A stretch of DNA of 6,028 bases, from the NCBI GenBank assembly GCA_025351555.1, contig JANXVS010000194.1, positions 1 to 6,028 on the forward strand, in the 5' to 3' direction. Below, one piece after another: positions 1 through 5,335 of the stretch (positions within the stretch are counted from its first letter, which is position 1; every line of letters begins with the position of its first letter). This DNA is from Pseudomonadota bacterium. Lineage in GTDB: Bacteria > Pseudomonadota > Gammaproteobacteria > Xanthomonadales > Rhodanobacteraceae. Both the position numbers and the translations under genes were made by a program. The notes beneath the pieces are model-generated. The model had not been told where the DNA came from. It did not search any database and saw only the letters and a list, made by a program, of their open reading frames with translations.

Positions 1-899
1 GCAGACCAAAACACTGTCGAAGCGTCGCCGACTTGAAGGCGCTGGGGTGAATCCTTGCGCAGCAGGTGATTCAGCGCTGTCGTGTAATTGAACGCCGCAA
101 GCTCGCCGACGGGAGCATTGGCTCCTTGATCCTTGCCGTAGGAATTGAACGATGCGCGGTTGAACGAGACGATATTCGCGCCCGACGTCTGGGCATCCCA
201 TACACCCTTGATTGCAGGATGCAGGCGTTCGATCGCATCTGGCTCGCCGCACACCAGACAAAATCCGGATTCCGAAGTCCTCGTGCTTGCGTCGGCATCT
301 GAAGCCGTCATCCGTATCACGGCGACTACCGCGGGGCGCGCGCACACGGGCTCGTCACCGCGGTCGCGGGCAAGCCTGAATGTCAAGTTCGGATTCTTGT
401 TTTCGATTTCCTGCCACGCGGACTCTTTGGACAGCCGATCAAGATCGGGATTGGCGAGAAACGCAAGAACTGCGGCCACACCTGGGTCGCTGAGGATTGC
501 ACTCAGCTCGGTGTGAATCAGTTCGACAAATGTCTGACGCATTTCGTCAAGACGTTTCAGGTACTCCTTTTCCTTGCCCTTTTTCTGCTTTTCCTCGAGC
601 TTCTTCTTGTCGGGGATACCAAGGACGTATTCGGCATTGCCCCAAAGCAGATTGGCAGCGACATTGACGGATTTCTTCGCGCCTTGCGGCACGAGGAACG
701 AACGCGCACGTTTTTTCTTGCCATCGCCGCTACTCGTATCGTCGATCTGCACCAAAGCACCCGAAGCGTCGATCACGATCACGAAGGGAATTTTCTTGTT
801 TTCGAAGCCCTTCGGAGCAATCGATGTGTCGGTATCCGAACTGGTCGCCTGATGGGCGAACTTGCGTTCGTAATACTCATTGAGCGCTTGCAGGATCAT
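1..899 (-). CDS. cas8c: Type I-C Cascade large subunit Cas8c/Csd1, partial (N-terminal 299 residues)
   Basis: Cas8c (Csd1) is the large subunit of the type I-C Cascade complex, which helps recognise the PAM and hold target DNA. The frame is open from ATG at 899 to the left edge with no stop, giving 299 codons. This is roughly half of the usual length, which I recall as about 580-610 residues. The fragment starts MILQALNEYYER and carries the family signature around residues 212-280: GFCLVCGEP, then HPAIKGVWDAQTSGANIVSFN, then SFNSYGKDQGANAPV, then AAFNYTTALNHLL. A CxxC pair lies at C214/C217. Residues 98-119 are a lysine/glutamate-rich stretch. The ATG overlaps the cas5c stop as ATGA (899-896), and GGAGG at 911-907 sits 7 nt upstream, so the start is well supported and translation is probably coupled to cas5c. 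The C-terminal half, followed in typical loci by cas7, lies outside the window. Confidence 0.95.
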   Translation of the reverse strand, partial: MILQALNEYYERKFAHQATSSDTDTSIAPKGFENKKIPFVIVIDASGALVQIDDTSSGDGKKKRARSFLVPQGAKKSVNVAANLLWGNAEYVLGIPDKKKLEEKQKKGKEKEYLKRLDEMRQTFVELIHTELSAILSDPGVAAVLAFLANPDLDRLSKESAWQEIENKNPNLTFRLARDRGDEPVCARPAVVAVIRMTASDADASTRTSESGFCLVCGEPDAIERLHPAIKGVWDAQTSGANIVSFNRASFNSYGKDQGANAPVGELAAFNYTTALNHLLRKDSPQRLQVGDASTVFWS

Positions 900-1648
900 C
901 CGCGCACCTCCTCGCTGTCGCGCGCGGGCACATCGACCGCACCATCGCGCAGGTGTGCGCGGAAGAACAGCGGTTTTGGATCGTTGTGAGGCGGTGCGCC
1001 GAAATCCATGTCGTACAGCATCCAGCCGAGATCGCGCTTGCCGCGCAGTTCGTCTGGCGGTACAAACGGTTCGGCAGCGGGATCGATAAGCCGGAACGCG
1101 CACGAGAATTCGCGCGTGCCAAGATAAGGCTGATTGAAGCACTGGCCCTTGCGCGCGCGACGCTCGAACATTGCAGCGTATTTTGCATCCGACTCTGGCT
1201 CGCGCAGCACTTCCTGCTCGTCAGCGTTATCGAACTTGCCAACTAAATGCGGATAGTTCGGCTTGTGCCGCGCACCGTCGACCCGTTCAAAGCGAGCGTG
1301 CAGACGGTAACGTACATCGCGCAGAAACAGTCCAGCGCGCTGCTGGCGATTTTCTTCGATGTATAAACCTAAATCGCCAGTGCCCGTTTTCATCGCGCTC
1401 TTCACGCTGCCCATCGGTACCACCGCACCGACTTCGTTGCGACGCACCGACACCCAGCGGATCGGCGCACAAACCTCGATGCAGGTGACCTGCCAGCGGA
1501 TGGCTGGCTTCCACAGAATTGCTTCGAAGATGGCGCGTGCGGCGGATGGCGTGATCACGTCGTAGCTGACCCGCTCAACTTTCATTTCGGGGCGAGTGAA
1601 GCAGGCGTAGTCGCCGGAAACCTCCAAACAAAATCCTGGTTGTGCCAT
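896..1648 (-). CDS. cas5c: Type I-C Cas5c (Cas5d) crRNA endonuclease and Cascade subunit
   Basis: In type I-C systems, which lack Cas6, Cas5c (also called Cas5d) cuts the pre-crRNA in its repeat hairpin and stays in Cascade, bound to the crRNA 5' handle. The protein is 250 residues, normal for the family. Family features seen: the N-terminal GDYACF strand (12-17), YDVITPSAARAIFEAILWKP (29-48), RRNEVG (69-74), the glycine-rich-loop region RQQRAGLFLRDVRYRLHARFE (101-121) and PYLGTREFSCAF (174-185). H117 and Y114 are candidate active-site residues by position only, because catalytic residues vary between Cas5c proteins. The frame runs open upstream to 1810, but that stretch is inside cas3. The ATG at 1648 is preferred because it begins the conserved domain and is preceded by GGAGGAAG immediately after the cas3 stop. 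There are 10 bp between cas3 and this gene, and it overlaps cas8c by 4 nt, so it is the middle gene of one operon. Confidence 0.95.
   Translation of the reverse strand: MAQPGFCLEVSGDYACFTRPEMKVERVSYDVITPSAARAIFEAILWKPAIRWQVTCIEVCAPIRWVSVRRNEVGAVVPMGSVKSAMKTGTGDLGLYIEENRQQRAGLFLRDVRYRLHARFERVDGARHKPNYPHLVGKFDNADEQEVLREPESDAKYAAMFERRARKGQCFNQPYLGTREFSCAFRLIDPAAEPFVPPDELRGKRDLGWMLYDMDFGAPPHNDPKPLFFRAHLRDGAVDVPARDSEEVRG
907..911 (-). promoter_or_regulatory. Shine-Dalgarno of cas8c
   Basis: GGAGG on the minus strand, inside the last codons of cas5c and 7 nt before the cas8c ATG at 899. It supports that start and independent ribosome loading on top of coupling through the ATGA overlap. Confidence 0.8.
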
Positions 1649-1650
1649 GA

Positions 1651-1658
1651 CTTCCTCC
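1651..1658 (-). promoter_or_regulatory. Shine-Dalgarno of cas5c
   Basis: GGAGGAAG on the minus strand fills the 10-bp gap between the cas3 stop codon (TAA, 1661-1659) and the cas5c ATG. It decides the cas5c start at 1648, although the reading frame is open further upstream within cas3. Confidence 0.85.
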
Positions 1659-3956
1659 TTAACCCATGTAGTCGCCGGGTTTACCTTGGTCGTCCGGTAA
1701 GAGTAAACCAAACGTCTTGTCGTAACGCACGTCCAGTGCGGCCCACAATCCCGCACGTTCTTCAACATCCCGCTGCTTAAGCAACAGATCGAACTGCCTG
1801 CGTGGCACACTCACGGTGAATCGCTGCAATTTGCGCCGCGCCCAAGTCGCATTGCCGTCTTTCGCCAGCGCACCAAGCCACACATGAATCTGGCTGGCAT
1901 CGTTTTCGCCGTTCGGGTGGTATGGCACGATGACACTCTCGCCATCGTCGTCGATCAGGCGGAATTTCTGTGCAGCACTGCGAAATGCGGCGCGCTCGGG
2001 TTTCAACAGATCGAGAATGCCTTCGCGATCGAATGTGCCGTCGGCATCCTGACCATAAAATCGATCGAAATAGTCGCGAAAAGTAGCCGGCGCGAGCGGA
2101 TCGTTCAAACGCCCTGTCGCGCCGAGTTCGCGTGTGGTCTGCTCGCCTTGTTTCAATAACCCAGGCGGCGCGGATTGCGGCGGCACGAAGACGTGAACCT
2201 GGCCCAATCCAGGCAACTTTCCTTCGCGATTGCAGCGTCCGGCAGCTTGGGCGATGGAATCCATGCCGGCCAGGGCGCGATATACAACCGGAAAATCGAT
2301 ATCGACGCCAGCCTCGACGAGTTGCGTACTGATAACGCGCAACGGTCGCACGTCGTGGCCTTCGCGCTTGGCTTCCGATCGTGCCTTGATGCGCTTGATC
2401 ACCGTGCTGCGATGTTCAGCACACATTAGAGCCGACAGGTGTTCTGCACCGTCTTCCGGCAGCAGCCGAAACAGATCGCGCGCGTGTTTGCGCGCATTGA
2501 CGATCGTGAGCACACAGTCGTGGCTAGCAATGTCCTGCGCCAGCGTTTCCCACGGTGTCGCCTGACGGAAATCGGTTGGCAGATGGACTTCGACGCGTTT
2601 GAGTGCCTCAAATAGCGGCTCGGGTGCATCGATGATGTCGCGGGCATCATCTATTCCGTCGAACACTTTGCGTTGCGTCACCGGCTCGAAACGCGAAGCG
2701 AGCATCGGTTGCGTGGCTGTGCACAGCACGACGGTAACGCCGTAGTGCGCGACTAGCAGTTTCAGAGTACGCAGAACCGGCGCGAGAAAATCGCGCGGCA
2801 GCATTTGTGCTTCATCGAGCACAATCACGCTGTTGGTCAAATTGTGCAATTTACGGCAGCGACTGGTGCGCGCGGCGTGCAGCGATTCAAACAACTGCAC
2901 ATTCGTGGTAACGATCAGCGGTGCGTCCCAATTTTCCGCTGCGAGACGGTTGGCATGATCTTCCTTGCGCGCATCCACGTCGAGGTTGCTGTGATGCTCG
3001 ACAATGACGTCTGCATCAAGGCATGCGAACACTTCGCGAAACACCGCTGCGGTCTGCTCGATGATGCTGGTATACGGAATTGCATAAACGACCCGTCGTT
3101 GTATACCGTGGGTCACTGCATGCCGCAATGCGAAAGCGAGCGAGGACAGGGTTTTGCCACCGCCGGTGGGTACCGTGAGCGTGAAAAACCCAGGCGGAAG
3201 CACGGCTTTTGCACGACATTGAGCGAGCACATCGGTGCGATGCCGATTGAGCATGGAAATTCCGTCAGCGTGGACTCGCGCTGCCAAGCTGGCCATATGC
3301 GCATCGAGTACAGCCAGCAGGTCGGTTAACGACGGATAGCATCCACGGTTCGCGAATTTTCCCGGATCGAAATACCGTTCTGTGTCGAGAAAATCCGCGT
3401 CGACCAGAGCCGAGAACAACATGCGCAGCCACAAGGCGAAACCATCGTGTCCCCCGGGAAACCCTGACTTTGGCAACCCTCCTGCGAGAATATCTGGCGG
3501 AATTGTTTGCGCCAATGCTTCTGCGTATTCACGTTTTGCATCATCGCTCGCCAAACGCGCTTTGAGGCTCGCGCCTGCGCCATCAGATGGCTCGTAGTCA
3601 GGCAAGCCGGCATGATGCCCAGCGATCAAAAACGCCAACAGGCTGCCGTGTTGCACGCCAAGCGTTTTGATCGCATGCAATGCACCCGCAGCCGAATGCG
3701 TTTTATCGCTACCAACCACGCGGCCTTCGATATGCGCATCTGCACCGGATGCCTGTCTGATATAGCGCTGAAACCCCTGCCGATACTTGCCCAGGTCATG
3801 CCAACGCCCGGCAAGCTCTGCCCAATCCGCACTGTCGAAAGTCGACGCGAAGTCCTTTGCGAGCCGCGCGACTTCGCACAGATGTTCGCAAAGCAGATGC
3901 GGTGGTTCGGGCGAAACATTGCCGGCCAATGGTCTGACGTGTGCCCAAGATTCCAA
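1659..3956 (-). CDS. cas3: CRISPR-associated nuclease-helicase Cas3 (type I-C), TTG start
   Basis: Cas3 is recruited to the R-loop made by Cascade, and there nicks, unwinds and degrades the target DNA strand in an ATP-dependent way. The 765-residue protein is full length. The N-terminal HD nuclease domain (about 1-225) shows H25, WHDLGK with H53-D54, DKTH with H87, GHHAG with H114-H115 and the VDADFLDTE segment near 185-193. The superfamily 2 helicase follows at about 245-590: Walker A TVPTGGGKT (261-269), DEAQ (381-384), TAT (413-415), motif V STQLVEAGVDIDF (543-555) and motif VI QAAGRCNR (570-577). A C-terminal domain occupies about 600-765. All key motifs look intact. The start is TTG at 3956: no ATG or GTG lies in frame between it and the upstream in-frame TGA, and GGAGG sits 8 nt before it. 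This is the first gene of the visible cas operon. Confidence 0.97.
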   Translation of the reverse strand: MESWAHVRPLAGNVSPEPPHLLCEHLCEVARLAKDFASTFDSADWAELAGRWHDLGKYRQGFQRYIRQASGADAHIEGRVVGSDKTHSAAGALHAIKTLGVQHGSLLAFLIAGHHAGLPDYEPSDGAGASLKARLASDDAKREYAEALAQTIPPDILAGGLPKSGFPGGHDGFALWLRMLFSALVDADFLDTERYFDPGKFANRGCYPSLTDLLAVLDAHMASLAARVHADGISMLNRHRTDVLAQCRAKAVLPPGFFTLTVPTGGGKTLSSLAFALRHAVTHGIQRRVVYAIPYTSIIEQTAAVFREVFACLDADVIVEHHSNLDVDARKEDHANRLAAENWDAPLIVTTNVQLFESLHAARTSRCRKLHNLTNSVIVLDEAQMLPRDFLAPVLRTLKLLVAHYGVTVVLCTATQPMLASRFEPVTQRKVFDGIDDARDIIDAPEPLFEALKRVEVHLPTDFRQATPWETLAQDIASHDCVLTIVNARKHARDLFRLLPEDGAEHLSALMCAEHRSTVIKRIKARSEAKREGHDVRPLRVISTQLVEAGVDIDFPVVYRALAGMDSIAQAAGRCNREGKLPGLGQVHVFVPPQSAPPGLLKQGEQTTRELGATGRLNDPLAPATFRDYFDRFYGQDADGTFDREGILDLLKPERAAFRSAAQKFRLIDDDGESVIVPYHPNGENDASQIHVWLGALAKDGNATWARRKLQRFTVSVPRRQFDLLLKQRDVEERAGLWAALDVRYDKTFGLLLPDDQGKPGDYMG

Positions 3957-3963
3957 TGGCCTT

Positions 3964-3970
3964 TCCTCCC
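3964..3970 (-). promoter_or_regulatory. Shine-Dalgarno that decides the TTG start of cas3
   Basis: GGGAGGA on the minus strand, with GGAGG ending 8 nt before the TTG at 3956. An ATG at 3972-3970 overlaps this sequence but is in another frame and does not give Cas3. The strength of the site makes the rare TTG start credible. Confidence 0.75.
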
Positions 3971-3977
3971 ATCGAGG

Positions 3978-3983
3978 ATTACA
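3978..3983 (-). promoter_or_regulatory. Possible -10 box for the cas operon
   Basis: TGTAAT on the minus strand matches the sigma-70 -10 consensus at 5 of 6 positions. It would give a leader of about 15 nt containing the cas3 Shine-Dalgarno. I see no good -35 match at the right distance (the best is TGGTGA, 18 nt away), so the promoter would be weak or activator-dependent. This is inference from position and one short match. Confidence 0.25.
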
Positions 3984-4040
3984 GCTTACTTGTATTTTGT
4001 CTCACCAGCTGAGATTCGCCGCAACGCCAATACGGTCGCT

Positions 4041-4059
4041 GTCCAGGGCAAAGCTGGAC
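4041..4059. repeat. Short inverted repeat upstream of cas3
   Basis: GTCCAG, a 7-nt spacer, then CTGGAC: a perfect 6-bp dyad with no following T-run, so it is not an intrinsic terminator on either strand. It lies about 85-100 bp before the cas3 start, where a regulator could bind. A chance occurrence is possible. Confidence 0.35.
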
Positions 4060-4068
4060 GATGCATCG
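4059..4068. repeat. 10-bp perfect palindrome CGATGCATCG upstream of cas3
   Basis: CGATGCATCG is identical on both strands and abuts the inverted repeat at 4041-4059. It sits between the cas3 start and the left copy of the 95-bp repeat, so it could be an operator for either divergent unit. No regulator gene for it is visible in the window. Confidence 0.35.
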
Positions 4069-4076
4069 CATAGTAT

Positions 4077-4106
4077 TTGCAGCACCTCACCCCACTCCGG
4101 CATGAT
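4077..4106 (+). promoter_or_regulatory. Candidate promoter in the left repeat copy
   Basis: TTGCAG, an 18-bp spacer, then CATGAT (4101-4106). Each box matches the sigma-70 consensus only partly. The arrangement is the same as before corA, and both boxes are unchanged between the copies, so if the corA copy is a promoter this one probably is too and would drive the small Cys-rich ORF. The CATGAT also contains possible in-frame ATG codons at 4102 and 4105, so the stretch could instead be coding. Confidence 0.3.
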
Positions 4107-4182
4107 GCGCCAACTCTTACCCGGTGCCGCCATGTCCCAAACAGACGTCGCCACCGCGAATCCGCCGACACTAGTCAACTGC
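4088..4182 (+). repeat. Left copy of a 95-bp direct repeat derived from the corA 5' end
   Basis: This stretch matches 5317-5411 without gaps at 82 of 95 positions by hand alignment; the mismatches are at 4124, 4135, 4138, 4140, 4148, 4162, 4164, 4167, 4169-4171, 4173 and 4179. The first 36 bp are identical and the first 47 differ once; the remaining 48 bp, which correspond to corA codons, differ at 12. The copies lie 1229 bp apart. Here the similarity ends after the codons for LVNC, and a different protein follows. Confidence 0.9.
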
Positions 4183-4386
4183 GCCGCATGCTTTGTCATG
4201 GGTAAGCTGCCCGCCGTCAACTGCCGCACCTGCGCGCATGCGACGCCCGAACTGGACGGGAAGGCACGCTGGTCGTGCGCATCCCACAAGCGCGACTTGC
4301 GCGAGCGCTTTGACGGGCGACTGGTCGAGCCAGGTTCATTGCTCGCGCCGCAGCGCCTCGCGTTCGCGCGCGGGAGGGTGGCGTGA
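4132..4386 (+). CDS. Small Cys-rich, probably zinc-binding protein with a CorA-like N-terminal leader (chimeric)
   Basis: This ORF of 84 residues has no function I can assign. Residues 1-17 (MSQTDVATANPPTLVNC) match the start of CorA in the window (MPYTDAATANSPMLVNC) because they lie in the left repeat copy. The rest carries CxxC at 31/34 (NCRTCAHATPELDG) and C49-x2-H52 (RWSCASHK), with C17/C20 as a further pair. This is the pattern of small zinc-binding proteins common in prophages and genomic islands, a resemblance from memory. The final 30 residues show no further Cys and may be degraded. The native start may be ATG 4198 (MGKLPAVNCRTC), just past the repeat; ATGs at 4102 and 4105 are also in frame. 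No clear Shine-Dalgarno precedes any of them. It is divergent from cas3 and convergent with the gene ending at 4392, with 5 bp between the stops. Confidence 0.5.
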   Translation: MSQTDVATANPPTLVNCAACFVMGKLPAVNCRTCAHATPELDGKARWSCASHKRDLRERFDGRLVEPGSLLAPQRLAFARGRVA

Positions 4387-4391
4387 TGGCG

Positions 4392-4631
4392 CTACTTGCG
4401 CAGCCAGTGTTCGCGATCAGTGCCCGGAGACAGCCATATCTTGCCATCCTTCGGCGCCGCCCACGGATTGCCGAATGCTTTGGCGTGCGGCAACCCGGTA
4501 TCATCGGCGTTGATGCACAAGCGCCGACGAACGGCCGCGCGCTCGCGCCCATGCTCGTCCGCCTTGAACGGCTTGTCGCTGCGCGCCGTGGTGATGCCAA
4601 TGATCGGCGTCTTGCGGCAACTACGGCTCAC
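4392..4631 (-). CDS. 79-residue conserved-looking protein, third gene of the TA operon, GTG start
   Basis: Function unknown. The protein contains TPIIGITTARSDKPFK (8-23), a basic stretch HGRERAAVRRRL (27-38), then ADDTGLPHAKAFGNPW (42-57) and APKDGKIW (59-66). Similar arrangements (PIIG near the start, an H-x-RERxxVR helix, PK-x-FG-x-PW, then PKDGK) are familiar to me from short hypothetical proteins of prophages and islands in proteobacteria, but I cannot name the family. The GTG at 4631 overlaps the antitoxin stop as GTGA, suggesting translational coupling in one mRNA with the TA pair. No membrane segment or signal peptide is seen. It is a real gene by coupling and composition rather than by a known domain. 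It might be a TA accessory protein or simply a passenger from the same mobile segment. Confidence 0.6.
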   Translation of the reverse strand: MSRSCRKTPIIGITTARSDKPFKADEHGRERAAVRRRLCINADDTGLPHAKAFGNPWAAPKDGKIWLSPGTDREHWLRK

Positions 4632-4897
4632 AGCGCGAACCGCTCGCGCAGCATCGTGTTCACGCGCGTCTGCCAGCCGGCGCCGGTGGCGCGCAACACG
4701 GTCAATACGTCCGGATCGAGCCGCAGCTTGACGGCCACCTTGGCGTTGGCCTTGGTGCTGCCGACGGGACGCCCGCGCTTGCGCGCCGCGATCATCGCAG
4801 GGGTGTGGACTGCGGCATATTCGCCGCGCTGCGCCAGGTCGATGCTGCGCAGCAGTGCCGACTGGAACTCAACCATTTCAGGATCACGCTTAGCCAT
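4628..4897 (-). CDS. BrnA-like antitoxin with AT-hook-like segment
   Basis: Predicted antitoxin of 89 residues that should neutralise the toxin encoded just upstream and repress the shared promoter. The C-terminal part (56-87) reads VKLRLDPDVLTVLRATG then GWQTRVNTMLRERF, the pattern of the BrnA antitoxin family, a ribbon-helix-helix-type DNA-binding fold. Before it lies RKRGRPVGS (39-47), which contains the RGRP core of an AT-hook, a minor-groove binder of AT-rich DNA. The N-terminal half is helical-looking and could contact the toxin. The ATG at 4897 overlaps the last 8 nt of the toxin gene, with GGAG 7 nt before it, so the two are one translation unit. BrnA normally partners BrnT toxins, whereas the toxin here is of the HigB2/RelE type. 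The family call is from remembered motifs. Confidence 0.85.
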   Translation of the reverse strand: MAKRDPEMVEFQSALLRSIDLAQRGEYAAVHTPAMIAARKRGRPVGSTKANAKVAVKLRLDPDVLTVLRATGAGWQTRVNTMLRERFAL

Positions 4898-5201
4898 TGA
4901 ACCGCTCCTTGATCTTCGCCAGAAACGAGGCGGGCAGGTTGTCGAACTTTGCCTTGGCGTACACCAGCAAAAGCACCACTTCGCCGCGCGACAAGCGCAG
5001 GAAGTAGATCACTCGCGCGCCGCCGCGTTTGCCCATGCCAGCGCGCGACCAGCGCACCTTCCGGCAACTGCCCGTGCCGGATATCACGTCGCCGGCTTCG
5101 GGATTGGCCGCAATCCAGTCGATGAAGGCCTCGCGTTCGACATCCGGCCAGACCTTGGCCGCCCATACGCGGAATTCACCGGTTTCGATAACGGTCAACA
5201 T
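4890..5201 (-). CDS. HigB2/RelE-family toxin of a type II TA pair
   Basis: Predicted toxin of 103 residues. Characterised HigB2/RelE members cut mRNA on the ribosome and stop growth. Family signatures: NPEAGDVISGTGSCRKVRW (33-51), GKRGGARVIYF (57-67) and LLLVYAKAKFDNL (77-89), close to my memory of Vibrio HigB2 (GDVIQGTGGLRK, KGKRGGSRIIYY). The usual GGLRK is GSCRK here. The toxin gene comes first in the operon, as in higBA and brnTA, and overlaps the antitoxin by 8 nt. The start is ATG 5201. A candidate -10 box lies only a few bases upstream (5208-5213) and there is no well-placed Shine-Dalgarno, so the mRNA may be leaderless. Nothing in the sequence suggests that it is broken. Confidence 0.88.
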   Translation of the reverse strand: MLTVIETGEFRVWAAKVWPDVEREAFIDWIAANPEAGDVISGTGSCRKVRWSRAGMGKRGGARVIYFLRLSRGEVVLLLVYAKAKFDNLPASFLAKIKERFNG

Positions 5202-5203
5202 GT

Positions 5204-5225
5204 ATTAAATGTACACCCATATAAT
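5204..5225. promoter_or_regulatory. AT-rich inverted repeat, candidate TA operator
   Basis: ATTAAAT, an 8-bp spacer, then ATATAAT: the arms are inverted with 6 of 7 pairs matching. It covers the candidate -10 box of the TA promoter, so a bound antitoxin would block transcription, the usual autoregulation of TA operons. An AT-hook-like segment in the antitoxin fits an AT-rich target. The assignment is inference from position and symmetry. Confidence 0.45.
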
Positions 5226-5236
5226 GTGATCGTCAA
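5208..5236 (-). promoter_or_regulatory. Candidate sigma-70 promoter of the TA operon
   Basis: On the minus strand: TTGACG (5236-5231), a 17-bp spacer, then TACATT (5213-5208). The -35 box matches consensus at 5 of 6 positions, the -10 box at 4 of 6, and the spacing is optimal. Transcription would begin at or within a few bases of the toxin ATG (5201). The surrounding DNA is clearly richer in AT than its neighbours. Confidence 0.55.
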
Positions 5237-5305
5237 CCCCGTTGTTGCGAGCTTTTAGAATTGTCCGGCCCTTCGTCGCGCTGGGAACACCCCATCGCCC
5301 TGCGA

Positions 5306-5335
5306 TTGCAGTCGCGCACCCCACTCCGGCATGAT
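5306..5335 (+). promoter_or_regulatory. Candidate corA promoter
   Basis: TTGCAG (5306-5311), an 18-bp spacer, then CATGAT (5330-5335), both partial sigma-70 matches. It would place the RNA start near 5342 and leave a leader of about 20 nt before ATG 5361. Conservation of both boxes in the left repeat copy is the main support. I see no M-box-like magnesium riboswitch in the 125-bp space between the TA promoter region and ATG 5361. Confidence 0.3.

Noticed and set aside
1..899. Possible breakage of cas8c, since the small open frames in this stretch look fragmentary
   Set aside because: Translating the minus strand by hand from 899 gives one uninterrupted frame to the edge with Cas8c signatures throughout; the other frames are shadows.
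2150..2160. GTTTCAATAAC, similar to the reverse complement of the end of I-C CRISPR repeats
   Set aside because: It lies inside the conserved cas3 coding frame, has no hairpin partner and no second copy at spacer distance. There is no array in the window.
2805..4073. Plus-strand frames of 174 and 188 codons opposite cas3
   Set aside because: They lie wholly or mostly opposite intact Cas3 motifs, with no family features or ribosome sites of their own.
4383..5258. Plus-strand open frame of 291 codons across the TA operon
   Set aside because: It is antisense to three recognisable or coupled small genes, contains low-complexity Arg/Ala-rich stretches and matches no family I know. A GC-rich shadow is the simpler reading.
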